Part shown: positions 38,682 through 45,828 of the stretch, piece after piece | Position numbering within the stretch: the first letter of the stretch is position 1 | Layout of the letters: each line of letters starts with the position of its first letter | From: Rhizobium sp. S152 | GTDB lineage: Bacteria > Pseudomonadota > Alphaproteobacteria > Rhizobiales > Rhizobiaceae | Direction: 5' to 3' | DNA: 64,000 nt | Assembly (NCBI RefSeq): GCF_030380735.1 | Contig: NZ_JAUDRZ010000030.1 | Span: forward strand, 642,045 to 706,044 | Made by a program: the position numbers and the translations under genes | The notes under the pieces: generated by a model | Databases searched by the model: none | Seen by the model: only the letters and a program-made list of their open reading frames with translations | Told to the model about the DNA's origin: nothing

Positions 38682-40135
38682 GCGGCGCTCGTCGGTGAGC
38701 TTCCTTGACGTTCCAGACGGCCAGCGTTCATCACCAATTGCAAAAGCCCGTGTTGAATGCTCGGCTTGTTTCGATCTATCGCTTGGTTGACCCACTCCGC
38801 TTCGAACCCCTCGTTAACATATCGAGCAGTGGGATCAGCGTTCTCGATCTGAGATAGGTCGAGAATTGCTTGCATACTGCCAATCACCCGGCGCGCGCCG
38901 TGGAACGCCTGCAAAACATTGATCGTTCTATCTGAACGCCCCCGGAAACGGTCCTCTGTGGGTGGAGGTCCCAAGATCCACCCATCGAGGACTTGGGTGT
39001 CTATTTCATCCCAGTTCGCCCGACCCGTACGATGAAAAGCAACGCAAAGCGGAAACAACAGTACGATTTCGATGCGCGCGCGGTGCGACCACGCCGAGAT
39101 GACAGCATCAATCAAGTCTAATATCTGCTGAAGAGAGCGAAGATCGATATCGAAGCGAACTCGGCCAGCGTCAACGAACTGCACTAGATCGTTTTGCGGA
39201 ACGTGGATCTTCGAACTGTCCAGGTTCGCACACAGATCTGAGACAAAAGCTTTCGCGTGGGGCGAGCCAAACGCATACGTGCTGTCAAAAAACCTCTTGA
39301 GATACATATATCCGTCGAATGCCGGACCATACGCCCCGGCGACGCTATGCTGTAGCTGCGAGGCATTCGTCGCGAACACGAAAACTACCCCCTCGACCTC
39401 GAACAGGTGTTTCATGCGCTCGAGCAGCTGTATCGCATAGGTCGGCCGGCACCGGTCCAGTTCGTCGACCAGAACGAACAGTGGTCCACCTTTGCCGGTG
39501 GTCGGAACGGCTTTTATCGCGGCCGCCAGCCTGTCTCGGAAGCTCCTCATCGCTTGCTCGGTTTTCTGGAACTGGTTGATCAGCTTTTCCAAGGCGCCGT
39601 CGAAGATCTTTTCGATCTCTTTGTTGCCAGCGTCGAGCGCCTGTTCGACCACGATCTCGGCTGTTTCCTCCAGCAAGCTGGCGTCATCGCCGGCTTCGAA
39701 AACATCATCGGGCGATATGTCGAGATGACGCTTTGCTAGGACCTTCAGCGCGCCTCCAGCTGCTTTGACGGCCAATCGGCCACCATTGGCCTTCACCGCG
39801 CTCCACGCCTTCTGTAGCTTGGGCTCCTTCTTGACGTACGGAGCAAAAGCTTTGTCGATCGCGGCCATGATCGCGATATAGGGATCATCCGCGTGATCAT
39901 CGCGCCAGGCGTTGATCGATGCGACGACATGATTGTCCAATGCCAACTGACGTTCGAAGCGCTCGAGAAAGAAAGACTTTCCACCGCCCCAGCCGGCATC
40001 GACGTTGAGCACATAAGTCGCCGGTTTGCCGAGCTTCTTGCGCTTCTCGACCTGGCCGGTGAGGAACCTGTAAAGAAACTCAGCGTCTTGTCGACGATCA
40101 AGTCTATCGTCGGCCCAAATTTCGTCGATCGTCAA
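38678..40135 (-). CDS. KAP-family P-loop NTPase
   Basis: 485 residues. Walker A DAGWGGGKSFFLERF near 47-60 and Walker B LFVLVDELDRCRP near 218, both with the KAP-type pattern. The family is named after Kidins220/ARMS and PifA; plasmid F PifA blocks phage T7. Unlike many KAP proteins I see no membrane segments between the Walker motifs; AVKAAGGALKVL is only weakly hydrophobic. Encoded 12 bp after a lipoprotein on the same strand. An anti-phage or abortive function is plausible but unproven. Confidence 0.85.
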   Translation of the reverse strand: MTIDEIWADDRLDRRQDAEFLYRFLTGQVEKRKKLGKPATYVLNVDAGWGGGKSFFLERFERQLALDNHVVASINAWRDDHADDPYIAIMAAIDKAFAPYVKKEPKLQKAWSAVKANGGRLAVKAAGGALKVLAKRHLDISPDDVFEAGDDASLLEETAEIVVEQALDAGNKEIEKIFDGALEKLINQFQKTEQAMRSFRDRLAAAIKAVPTTGKGGPLFVLVDELDRCRPTYAIQLLERMKHLFEVEGVVFVFATNASQLQHSVAGAYGPAFDGYMYLKRFFDSTYAFGSPHAKAFVSDLCANLDSSKIHVPQNDLVQFVDAGRVRFDIDLRSLQQILDLIDAVISAWSHRARIEIVLLFPLCVAFHRTGRANWDEIDTQVLDGWILGPPPTEDRFRGRSDRTINVLQAFHGARRVIGSMQAILDLSQIENADPTARYVNEGFEAEWVNQAIDRNKPSIQHGLLQLVMNAGRLERQGSSPTSAA

Positions 40136-40147
40136 TTTCCACTCCTG

Positions 40148-40879
40148 TTAGCGCCGCCTGGTGTAGCCGCGCACGTATGTTCCGTTTTTCCGATAGTAGC
40201 CGCGGACATAGACGCTTCCTCCGTAGCTTCTGGCTGGTGTGGCCCAAGATCCATAGCCGTCATAGCCGCCGGGCCGCGACGCTGCGCTGCGTAGGCCGCA
40301 ACGCCGGCCGGCGGCATCCAGGCTTTCGGGCGTCGGGCAGTTGCCAGTGTAGACGCGGCCCGATGACGGGACGCTGGTTCCAACGCCATGAGAGGCCGAT
40401 GTGGGGGCCGCGCTGCTGTTGTTCGTTGCTAGAGCAGCAAGCGGCGAGGGCGCATTATCGATCGGCGCCGACGCTAGCGCGGGTGCGGGTGCGGCCGGAT
40501 AAGAGCTCGTTGCGGAGATCACCGTTGCGGCCGCGCGCCCGAATGCCACGTTTCCAGCCGTCCCGTTGGCAAGCCTGACATGCCCGGAGCCCGACATGCC
40601 GTCGGGAGCGCGTAGCACTTCAATCGTCCCATATCGCCCGTCGGAGCAACGCACCGGCGCAGTTATGACAGGCCGCGTGTCCAGCGCGTCATAGTTTCCG
40701 CTGCAGGAAACATCACCCGCTGGCGATGCAACTTCGAACCTGCCGCCGCTGATTGCTGCGGTCGTGGTGCCAATCATGGCCTCGCCATTGGTCATTTTCA
40801 CCGCCGCCGGCAGCGTGATTGTCCCACAACCCGCTAGCAAGAACGGCAGAAGTATTCCGATCGCATAGTTCGATTTCAT
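40148..40879 (-). CDS. Lipoprotein upstream of the KAP NTPase
   Basis: 243 residues from the ATG at 40879, preceded by GGGGGAC. Lipobox LPFLLAGC, a beta-rich domain with a Cys pair (VSCSG, VRCSDGRYG), a long Ala/Ser/Pro linker and a C-terminal tail with two copies of a Y-V-R-G-Y-x-R motif (YVRGYYRKNG, YVRGYTRRR). Tails of this type occur in mobile-element and phage lipoproteins. No enzyme motif. Its linkage to the KAP gene suggests a two-gene unit. Confidence 0.7.
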   Translation of the reverse strand: MKSNYAIGILLPFLLAGCGTITLPAAVKMTNGEAMIGTTTAAISGGRFEVASPAGDVSCSGNYDALDTRPVITAPVRCSDGRYGTIEVLRAPDGMSGSGHVRLANGTAGNVAFGRAAATVISATSSYPAAPAPALASAPIDNAPSPLAALATNNSSAAPTSASHGVGTSVPSSGRVYTGNCPTPESLDAAGRRCGLRSAASRPGGYDGYGSWATPARSYGGSVYVRGYYRKNGTYVRGYTRRR

Positions 40880-41013
40880 GATGTCCCCCGACCCATGAGC
40901 CAAATATGAAATCAACTAGAAGACGTGTCGACCGCAATTTCGCTCGCAGCCGATGGCCGCCAAACTTCTCCACCGGAAAAGAGTTCTTCTTCCAACCATG
41001 CTACGTGGCGCCG

Positions 41014-41283
41014 TCAGTCTCGCGGCAACTTCCCTAGCAGAAGATGGTTGCCCGCTTTTCCCTCGCATGAACTGCATTTCAGCAGGGTGCCGATCTTCGC
41101 CAAGGCAATGCTCCGACCCAAAGTCCGGGCTAGCGCCCAACGATCGACGATTGCCGTATGCTGGCAACTGCCACAGTGCGCGATCAAGACAAACCATTGG
41201 GGCAGGGAAGCCAAGGTCGCTCGCTGTAGTTCCAGCGCCTGTTCTTCGGGCGGCGCCAGATCTATTCCGCGGCGATGGCGCAT
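41014..41283 (-). CDS. Small zinc-ribbon-like protein, third gene of the LexA-box operon
   Basis: 89 residues with two CxxC pairs, CGSC and CSSC, separated by about 30 residues, which looks like a zinc ribbon. The segment LPQWFVLIAHCGSCQH is strongly structured. It starts two bases after the preceding gene's stop, with CGGAAG as ribosome site. No known function; I take it as real because of the motif and the tight operon. Confidence 0.65.
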   Translation of the reverse strand: MRHRRGIDLAPPEEQALELQRATLASLPQWFVLIAHCGSCQHTAIVDRWALARTLGRSIALAKIGTLLKCSSCEGKAGNHLLLGKLPRD

Positions 41284-41284
41284 T

Positions 41285-41500
41285 TCACTTCCGATCGAAA
41301 TCAGGGACCCACCCGCGCGTCATGCCGCGGCTCATCGCGCCCTCCGTCAAGGCGAGTTGCTGCCGAAGGTGCTTGCAATCGAGCAACAGGGTTTCGATCG
41401 CTGCTCGAGCGTCATCATCGTGCCAGGCGAGAACCGCTTCGACTTCCCATCGAATTTCGGTCGCGGCGCCCGTAGGCGTCTCTGAGGAGAACGCCGACAT
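41285..41500 (-). CDS. Small protein, second gene of the LexA-box operon
   Basis: 71 residues, acidic N-terminal half and basic C-terminal half, with a helical core ARAAIETLLLDCKHLRQQLA and the tail GMTRGWVPDFDRK. Start and previous stop overlap (TGATG). No recognisable family. Retained reading frame and coupling support coding. Confidence 0.62.
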   Translation of the reverse strand: MSAFSSETPTGAATEIRWEVEAVLAWHDDDARAAIETLLLDCKHLRQQLALTEGAMSRGMTRGWVPDFDRK

Positions 41501-41685
41501 CAGCTGTCAAGTTTCAGCGACAGCTGCTCGCCTCCAAGGATCTTGACCACATGCGGATTAGGAGGGGTGAGCAACTGAACACGTTCCGACAGTTGGCGCC
41601 GGCGTTCCTGATCCCTTTCGCGCTGCAGCCTAGAGGCGGCAACAAAAGCAAGAGCATTCTCTACTACGCATTCCGTCCGTGTCAT
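41500..41685 (-). CDS. Small protein, first gene of the LexA-box operon
   Basis: 61 residues from the ATG at 41685 (GGAGG five bases upstream; an earlier in-frame ATG at 41697 overlaps that site). Highly charged helix RLQRERDQERRRQLSERVQ followed by LLTPPNPHVVKIL. The LexA box lies 18 bp upstream of the chosen start. Function unknown. Confidence 0.6.
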   Translation of the reverse strand: MTRTECVVENALAFVAASRLQRERDQERRRQLSERVQLLTPPNPHVVKILGGEQLSLKLDS

Positions 41686-41702
41686 GCGAACCTCCATCGT
41701 TT

Positions 41703-41717
41703 GTTCTTATTTTGTTC
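41703..41717 (-). promoter_or_regulatory. LexA (SOS) box
   Basis: GTTC-TTATTTT-GTTC, a perfect match to the alphaproteobacterial LexA direct repeat GTTC-N7-GTTC. On the minus strand it overlaps a plausible promoter (TTGACT, 17 bp, AAAATA) just before the three-gene small-protein operon, the right place for repression. Confidence 0.75.
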
Positions 41718-41829
41718 TCATTTGATGGAAAGTCAAGCTTATCCTTTTGAGGTTGGTAAGGCATGGTCTAGGCACTTGCGCGCCCGCGTGTCCTTGCGCT
41801 AGTTCAGTATCTGGGGTTGAGGGAAAAAT

Positions 41830-42927
41830 ATGGCTGATAAGACGGTTTTGCTGCACTGCCCGAACCAGGGAATAGACAAGAGCGTTTTGTCAATCGACGA
41901 GGCGAAGGAGTGGATTTCTGAGGAACGCGCCTTCTGGCGAGGCTTGCCGAACCTCAACGAGGATCTCGTCATGGGCCAATCGAACTGGGGTTCGCCGAAT
42001 ATCATCCGCCACTACGATAATGCCCTTTCGGCGATAGAGGGTGCGCTCGCTAACAACAACCTCCAACCGTTTCGAGATTATTTAAATCTAGCCAAAACAC
42101 TAGATGCGGTGCTTGGCCACGGACATATGGCAAAACAGATCACCGAGCTTGTGGTGAGGGAGGGCGATGTGGCGCAGCGGCTCGTTCTCCTCTTTTCGCG
42201 AGGGGTCGTTCATATGAGGCCGGAGGTTGCTCGAGAGCTAGCTCCACTGCGGGCGGCGCTTCGTTACAACCCAAATATCCCGCCCCAGATGAACGTCGTC
42301 GCGGCAGAGACCGCACTGGCGAAGGCGAAATCGACTGAAAAGGCCATCGTAGCCGCGATGGCGGAATTCGAGAAGTCGATCGAAGATGCGAAGGCAGCCT
42401 ATGACGCTTTCGCTGAGGAGAAAAAGAAGGAGCTTACCGCCCTCGAGACGCTGTACGAGACGCATCTTCTGCTGCAGGGGCCCTCCAAACATTGGAAGCG
42501 CGTTGAAGAACGAGCATGGCGCTATGCTGCCGGAGCGTTTGCTTTGTTCCTCCTGATGATACTCGCCCCAGCGATTGCGATATACGCAAACTGGACCGCA
42601 CTTTCCGGTTACATCGACCACGTAATCGACGTTACGAAAGGCAGCCTGTCCATAGCCGCCCTCGTCGTCTTCACGGTTCCAGTTTTGGCATATGGCTGGC
42701 TTCTCAAACACATTAGTCGGGTATTCGCCCAAAACCTTGCCGTAAGTTCTGATGCCGAGCACCGACGGGTTATGGCGATAACGTTTCTAGGCCTGGCGAG
42801 AAGGAAATCTGTAGGAATGAGCGAACAAGATCGCGCGTTGATCCTTAACGCTCTGTTTCGACCGGCGCCGACCAGCCCACAAGACGAAGGGCCTCCCGCG
42901 GGTCTGTTGGAACTTTTGCGCAGGTAA
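41830..42927 (+). CDS. Coiled-coil two-TM protein (DUF6161-like)
   Basis: 365 residues. A soluble N-terminal half, an Ala/Lys/Glu coiled coil (about 157-210), two membrane segments (about 232-253 and 272-294) and a cytoplasmic tail with HRRVMAITFLGLARR and LILNALFRP. I associate this tail with the DUF6161 family from memory; not verified. GGGAAAA precedes the ATG. Divergent from the LexA-box operon with only about 130 bp between. Topology fits a membrane effector or sensor; function unknown. Confidence 0.75.
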   Translation: MADKTVLLHCPNQGIDKSVLSIDEAKEWISEERAFWRGLPNLNEDLVMGQSNWGSPNIIRHYDNALSAIEGALANNNLQPFRDYLNLAKTLDAVLGHGHMAKQITELVVREGDVAQRLVLLFSRGVVHMRPEVARELAPLRAALRYNPNIPPQMNVVAAETALAKAKSTEKAIVAAMAEFEKSIEDAKAAYDAFAEEKKKELTALETLYETHLLLQGPSKHWKRVEERAWRYAAGAFALFLLMILAPAIAIYANWTALSGYIDHVIDVTKGSLSIAALVVFTVPVLAYGWLLKHISRVFAQNLAVSSDAEHRRVMAITFLGLARRKSVGMSEQDRALILNALFRPAPTSPQDEGPPAGLLELLRR

Positions 42928-42951
42928 CGTTAGTGAAGGTGGGTTTCGAGC

Positions 42952-43425
42952 CTAGCCAGGGATGCGCGTTCTATCTTTAACGCGAAGGATGTCGCCAAAG
43001 ATGTAGGCCACACGCAAGAAGGCCAGAAATCCCCAAACCGAAACGAAGCTAAACAACAAAAAGACGTAAAATTTCCAGGCCGCTCCGTCACCAATATTGA
43101 ACGACATAACCGTTAGAAAAATGCAGAAAAATGTAAGCGCGAAGCCCAAATAGATAGCGCGTTTCGTATAAACGAGGAACGCAGACATTTCGGCCGTATT
43201 CCTGATAGCCTCAATAAAGCCGCCGGACTTCCCTGCAACATAACCAAAAATTCCGAACACAAACCCGGTCTGGATCGAGGACCAGTTGAACACTGCGGAG
43301 TACAGGCTCGAAAAATCTATCCGCTTATGCGCTGCGGCATCCACCAGGTCATCGCGAAAATAGTAAATCGCTACCGCTGTTAGCGCGGCGGCGACGAACG
43401 GACCGTATCTTTCTAAGAACGCCAT
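42952..43425 (-). CDS. Four-TM membrane protein, partner of the upstream gene
   Basis: 157 residues with hydrophobic segments at about 8-23, 48-64, 88-108 and 116-140 and a basic C terminus (RVKDRTRIPG). No family recognised. Its ATG shares one base with the stop of the upstream gene (TAATG), a strong sign of translational coupling and of a stoichiometric pair. The local sequence is AT-rich relative to the chromosome, consistent with horizontal origin. Confidence 0.72.
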   Translation of the reverse strand: MAFLERYGPFVAAALTAVAIYYFRDDLVDAAAHKRIDFSSLYSAVFNWSSIQTGFVFGIFGYVAGKSGGFIEAIRNTAEMSAFLVYTKRAIYLGFALTFFCIFLTVMSFNIGDGAAWKFYVFLLFSFVSVWGFLAFLRVAYIFGDILRVKDRTRIPG

Positions 43426-44267
43426 TATCCGATTATCCGCTTCATTTCGCTCGAAAGATAGGACGTTTTGATCTGGTAGTTTTTCACCGGATCGCGATCA
43501 TCTATAGGCAGAGTTTCTTTCAACACCTGCCGTTCCTCGATAAGATCGAGTTCTTCCGTATGGTCGTCAACGACCGTGACAGCTGTCAATTTATCTAATC
43601 GCGCGGTCGGGCCAAGTGATCTTGTCAGTTTATCTGCGAAATCAGAGACCGCATTCGCAAGAAAGCCTTTGCGGTGCCCCATTGATAGCTCGATACCTAT
43701 CGTTGGGGCGTCGTACGCGTCTGCTAGCGCCCGTATGCCGGTCGACGCAGCATTATCCGTTCCGCCAAGATCATGCATGCTATCTGGGGACGCTATTCTT
43801 ACGGACAGCTTCCGAACCGAGCCCTTCTTGAATTTCTGCCATGCTTTCGGGTCAAGTCGCGGGGCGATATTGTAGAAAGCGTTGGCGTTGTAGGTGTGCA
43901 AATATTCCAAGATCCGTCCGATCGAGACAACACGAGGGTCGTGTTGAATGCCGATAACGCCTATCTTATGGTTCAGCCTGAAAACCACGCTGTGTCCTAA
44001 TTTTTTAGCGCTGAGAGGCATACGCGCGGAGCCATCTAGTTCGCTCGGAAGGTTCGTGTCTTGGCAACGAACAAACTCTCCCACGATAGCGTCTGCACCG
44101 TCGTCATGTAGCTCTTCTAAACGTATGGTCAGATCTTGAGCCAATGTCTGTTCGCGCTTCTGCTTATCTGGTTCTTTTGCGGCTTGCCGTAGTATATCGA
44201 CCATTGCCGGCTTAGCAGCGTTGTCTCTGGTGACGTTGTAAAACCTGAACGTGAAAGTCTTTTCCAT
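43425..44267 (-). CDS. Unknown soluble protein (possibly DUF6731), coupled to a four-TM protein
   Basis: 280 residues from the ATG at 44267 (AAGGGG eight bases upstream). Opens MEKTFTFRFYNVTRDN, with VVFRLNHKIGVIGIQHD and a conserved-looking AFYNIAPRLDP in the middle. No catalytic motif I can name; the DUF6731 label is from memory and uncertain. Coupled to the membrane gene downstream. Soluble-plus-membrane pairs of this kind in element cargo are often defence systems; that is inference. Confidence 0.68.
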   Translation of the reverse strand: MEKTFTFRFYNVTRDNAAKPAMVDILRQAAKEPDKQKREQTLAQDLTIRLEELHDDGADAIVGEFVRCQDTNLPSELDGSARMPLSAKKLGHSVVFRLNHKIGVIGIQHDPRVVSIGRILEYLHTYNANAFYNIAPRLDPKAWQKFKKGSVRKLSVRIASPDSMHDLGGTDNAASTGIRALADAYDAPTIGIELSMGHRKGFLANAVSDFADKLTRSLGPTARLDKLTAVTVVDDHTEELDLIEERQVLKETLPIDDRDPVKNYQIKTSYLSSEMKRIIG

Positions 44268-44478
44268 GATGCGCCCCTTACCTTGGCGCCAAGAAAGCAC
44301 AAGCACGTTCTGATAAATACCCCAATCGAAATGTCGCGGCTTCAATCCACACGTTTATAGTGTGAACTGGTTAGGGATACCCTTAACAGCCGTTGGCTCT
44401 TTGTGTGTTAATATTTGTCCACTGTCCATTCGCGAGAGCCGCGTTCACGAATGCCTGAGACTTGCGTCCGGAAATACC

Positions 44479-44634
44479 TCATCGCGACGCGCCGTCTGCG
44501 CGCACCGACCTTTCCCGTTTGATTATCTCATTCGCTTCTTCGATGGCGACGCGAATAAGGTATTCCAGCACGTCATGTTTCAACAGAGCGGCCCGTTCAC
44601 GCACCGCCACGAGATCGTCGACAACTTGTTTCAT
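44479..44634 (-). CDS. Very small helical protein at the end of the virion block
   Basis: 51 residues from the ATG at 44634 with GGGGAA before it: a charged amphipathic helix (VVDDLVAVRERAALLKHDVLEYLIRVAIEEANEIIKRER). It follows the phage-like gene block on the same strand by about 100 bp. No family recognised. Confidence 0.5.
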   Translation of the reverse strand: MKQVVDDLVAVRERAALLKHDVLEYLIRVAIEEANEIIKRERSVRADGASR

Positions 44635-44733
44635 TTCCCCGCTCCCATCGCCGGGAGGAGAGTTTAGCACTCTCCCGCGGCTGCAGAAACTGAGGCTTTT
44701 GAGGGGAAGTCGGAAATAATCGCGCGCCAATCT

Positions 44734-45363
44734 TCAAGGTTTTATCTGAACCGCACCCTTCGTACCAAATAGGCCTGTGCCGTAGCGACCAATCTGTGAG
44801 TTCCCAACGCCACTGCCGGCGTAAGCGTTGGCCTTCTCCAGTGCCGCCTGCGTACCGAGACCAGCGGTGAATTGAGTGAAGAGATCAGCAAGTGGACTGT
44901 AAGCCGCCGGTTGCGACAACGCCGATGCGCGGGTCAGGGCCGAGCTCGCGGCGCCCTCCGCGTCGCCCGTGGCGTTCAGCGTCGAAATAAGATTGGACCG
45001 GGCGTCCTCGACGTTGTTCTGCGCCTGCGTCTTGTAGGAAAGCGCCTGGTCGGCGATCTGCTGCTTGTTCAGATCGTAGGTCTTCTGAAGATCCGCTTCT
45101 TTTTCGGCACGGGCCGAGCTATCGAGCAGCCCGGCACGGGTCAGCGCGAACGTCAGCTCTTTCGACGCGTTGCCGAACTGGTCCTCCAGCTGCGGCGAGG
45201 CGTAATCGAGGAAATTCTGCTGCTGCTTGTCGAAATAATCGGGAGTGAATTGTCCGTCGAAGATCGAATTGACTTTGGTCGTTCCCGACCGGATCTTCGC
45301 CTGACGGGCCGCTTCGTCGGCCCTTGCCTGCGCAGCTTCGTTGCTGCCACCCTTTTTGCCCAT
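44734..45363 (-). CDS. Phage internal-virion-like protein
   Basis: 209 residues, Ala/Gln/Asn-rich and helical, opening MGKKGGSNEAAQARADEAAR and ending in a Gly-rich tail (YAGSGVGNSQIGRYGTGLFG). This composition and layout resemble internal virion/ejection proteins of podovirus-like phages. Starts 11 bp after the preceding gene. No enzymatic motif. Confidence 0.65.
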   Translation of the reverse strand: MGKKGGSNEAAQARADEAARQAKIRSGTTKVNSIFDGQFTPDYFDKQQQNFLDYASPQLEDQFGNASKELTFALTRAGLLDSSARAEKEADLQKTYDLNKQQIADQALSYKTQAQNNVEDARSNLISTLNATGDAEGAASSALTRASALSQPAAYSPLADLFTQFTAGLGTQAALEKANAYAGSGVGNSQIGRYGTGLFGTKGAVQIKP

Positions 45364-45373
45364 GGTGATGCTC

Positions 45374-45826
45374 CTAATTCAACGCAATTGCGTGCGGCAA
45401 TGACTTCACGCGGGTGAGGTCCGGCAGGAAAGGCGCGCCGACGATACCCGAAAGCTGTTCGACCAACACCAAACGCGTGAGCTCGAGCTTCAAGAGACCG
45501 GAGTAGATCAGCCATTCCCTGCGGGACGTCGCGCTACCGCCTCCCAAAAGGTTCGCCGCCGCGCCCATCGCGAACCGCACCTCGCTGCGATCGACTTTCC
45601 CATCGACGGCAATTGAAAGAGGTTCTGCGCATTCCTCAACAAGCGGCTTCAGTGATGCCGCTTGATTGGGAAATTCCGCGACAAGGTCTATGGATATCGC
45701 GAGATCACCGATTGCGGTCAGCGCCCAATTTACGAAGGTGATTGGATCTTGCCCGGCAGCTGCTCGCAACAAGAAGTCTTCGGCCATCGCCAGTCGCTGT
45801 ATAATTTCCATGTGGTCGTTCGCCAT
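45374..45826 (-). CDS. Phage-block protein of unknown function
   Basis: 150 residues, mostly helical, opening MANDHMEIIQRLAMAEDFLL. The middle DLAISIDLVAEFPNQAASL and GAAANLLGGGSATSRREWL have no recognised family. Sits between two virion-like genes with two- to ten-base spacing, so it is part of the same transcript. Confidence 0.6.
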   Translation of the reverse strand: MANDHMEIIQRLAMAEDFLLRAAAGQDPITFVNWALTAIGDLAISIDLVAEFPNQAASLKPLVEECAEPLSIAVDGKVDRSEVRFAMGAAANLLGGGSATSRREWLIYSGLLKLELTRLVLVEQLSGIVGAPFLPDLTRVKSLPHAIALN

Positions 45827-45828
45827 AA

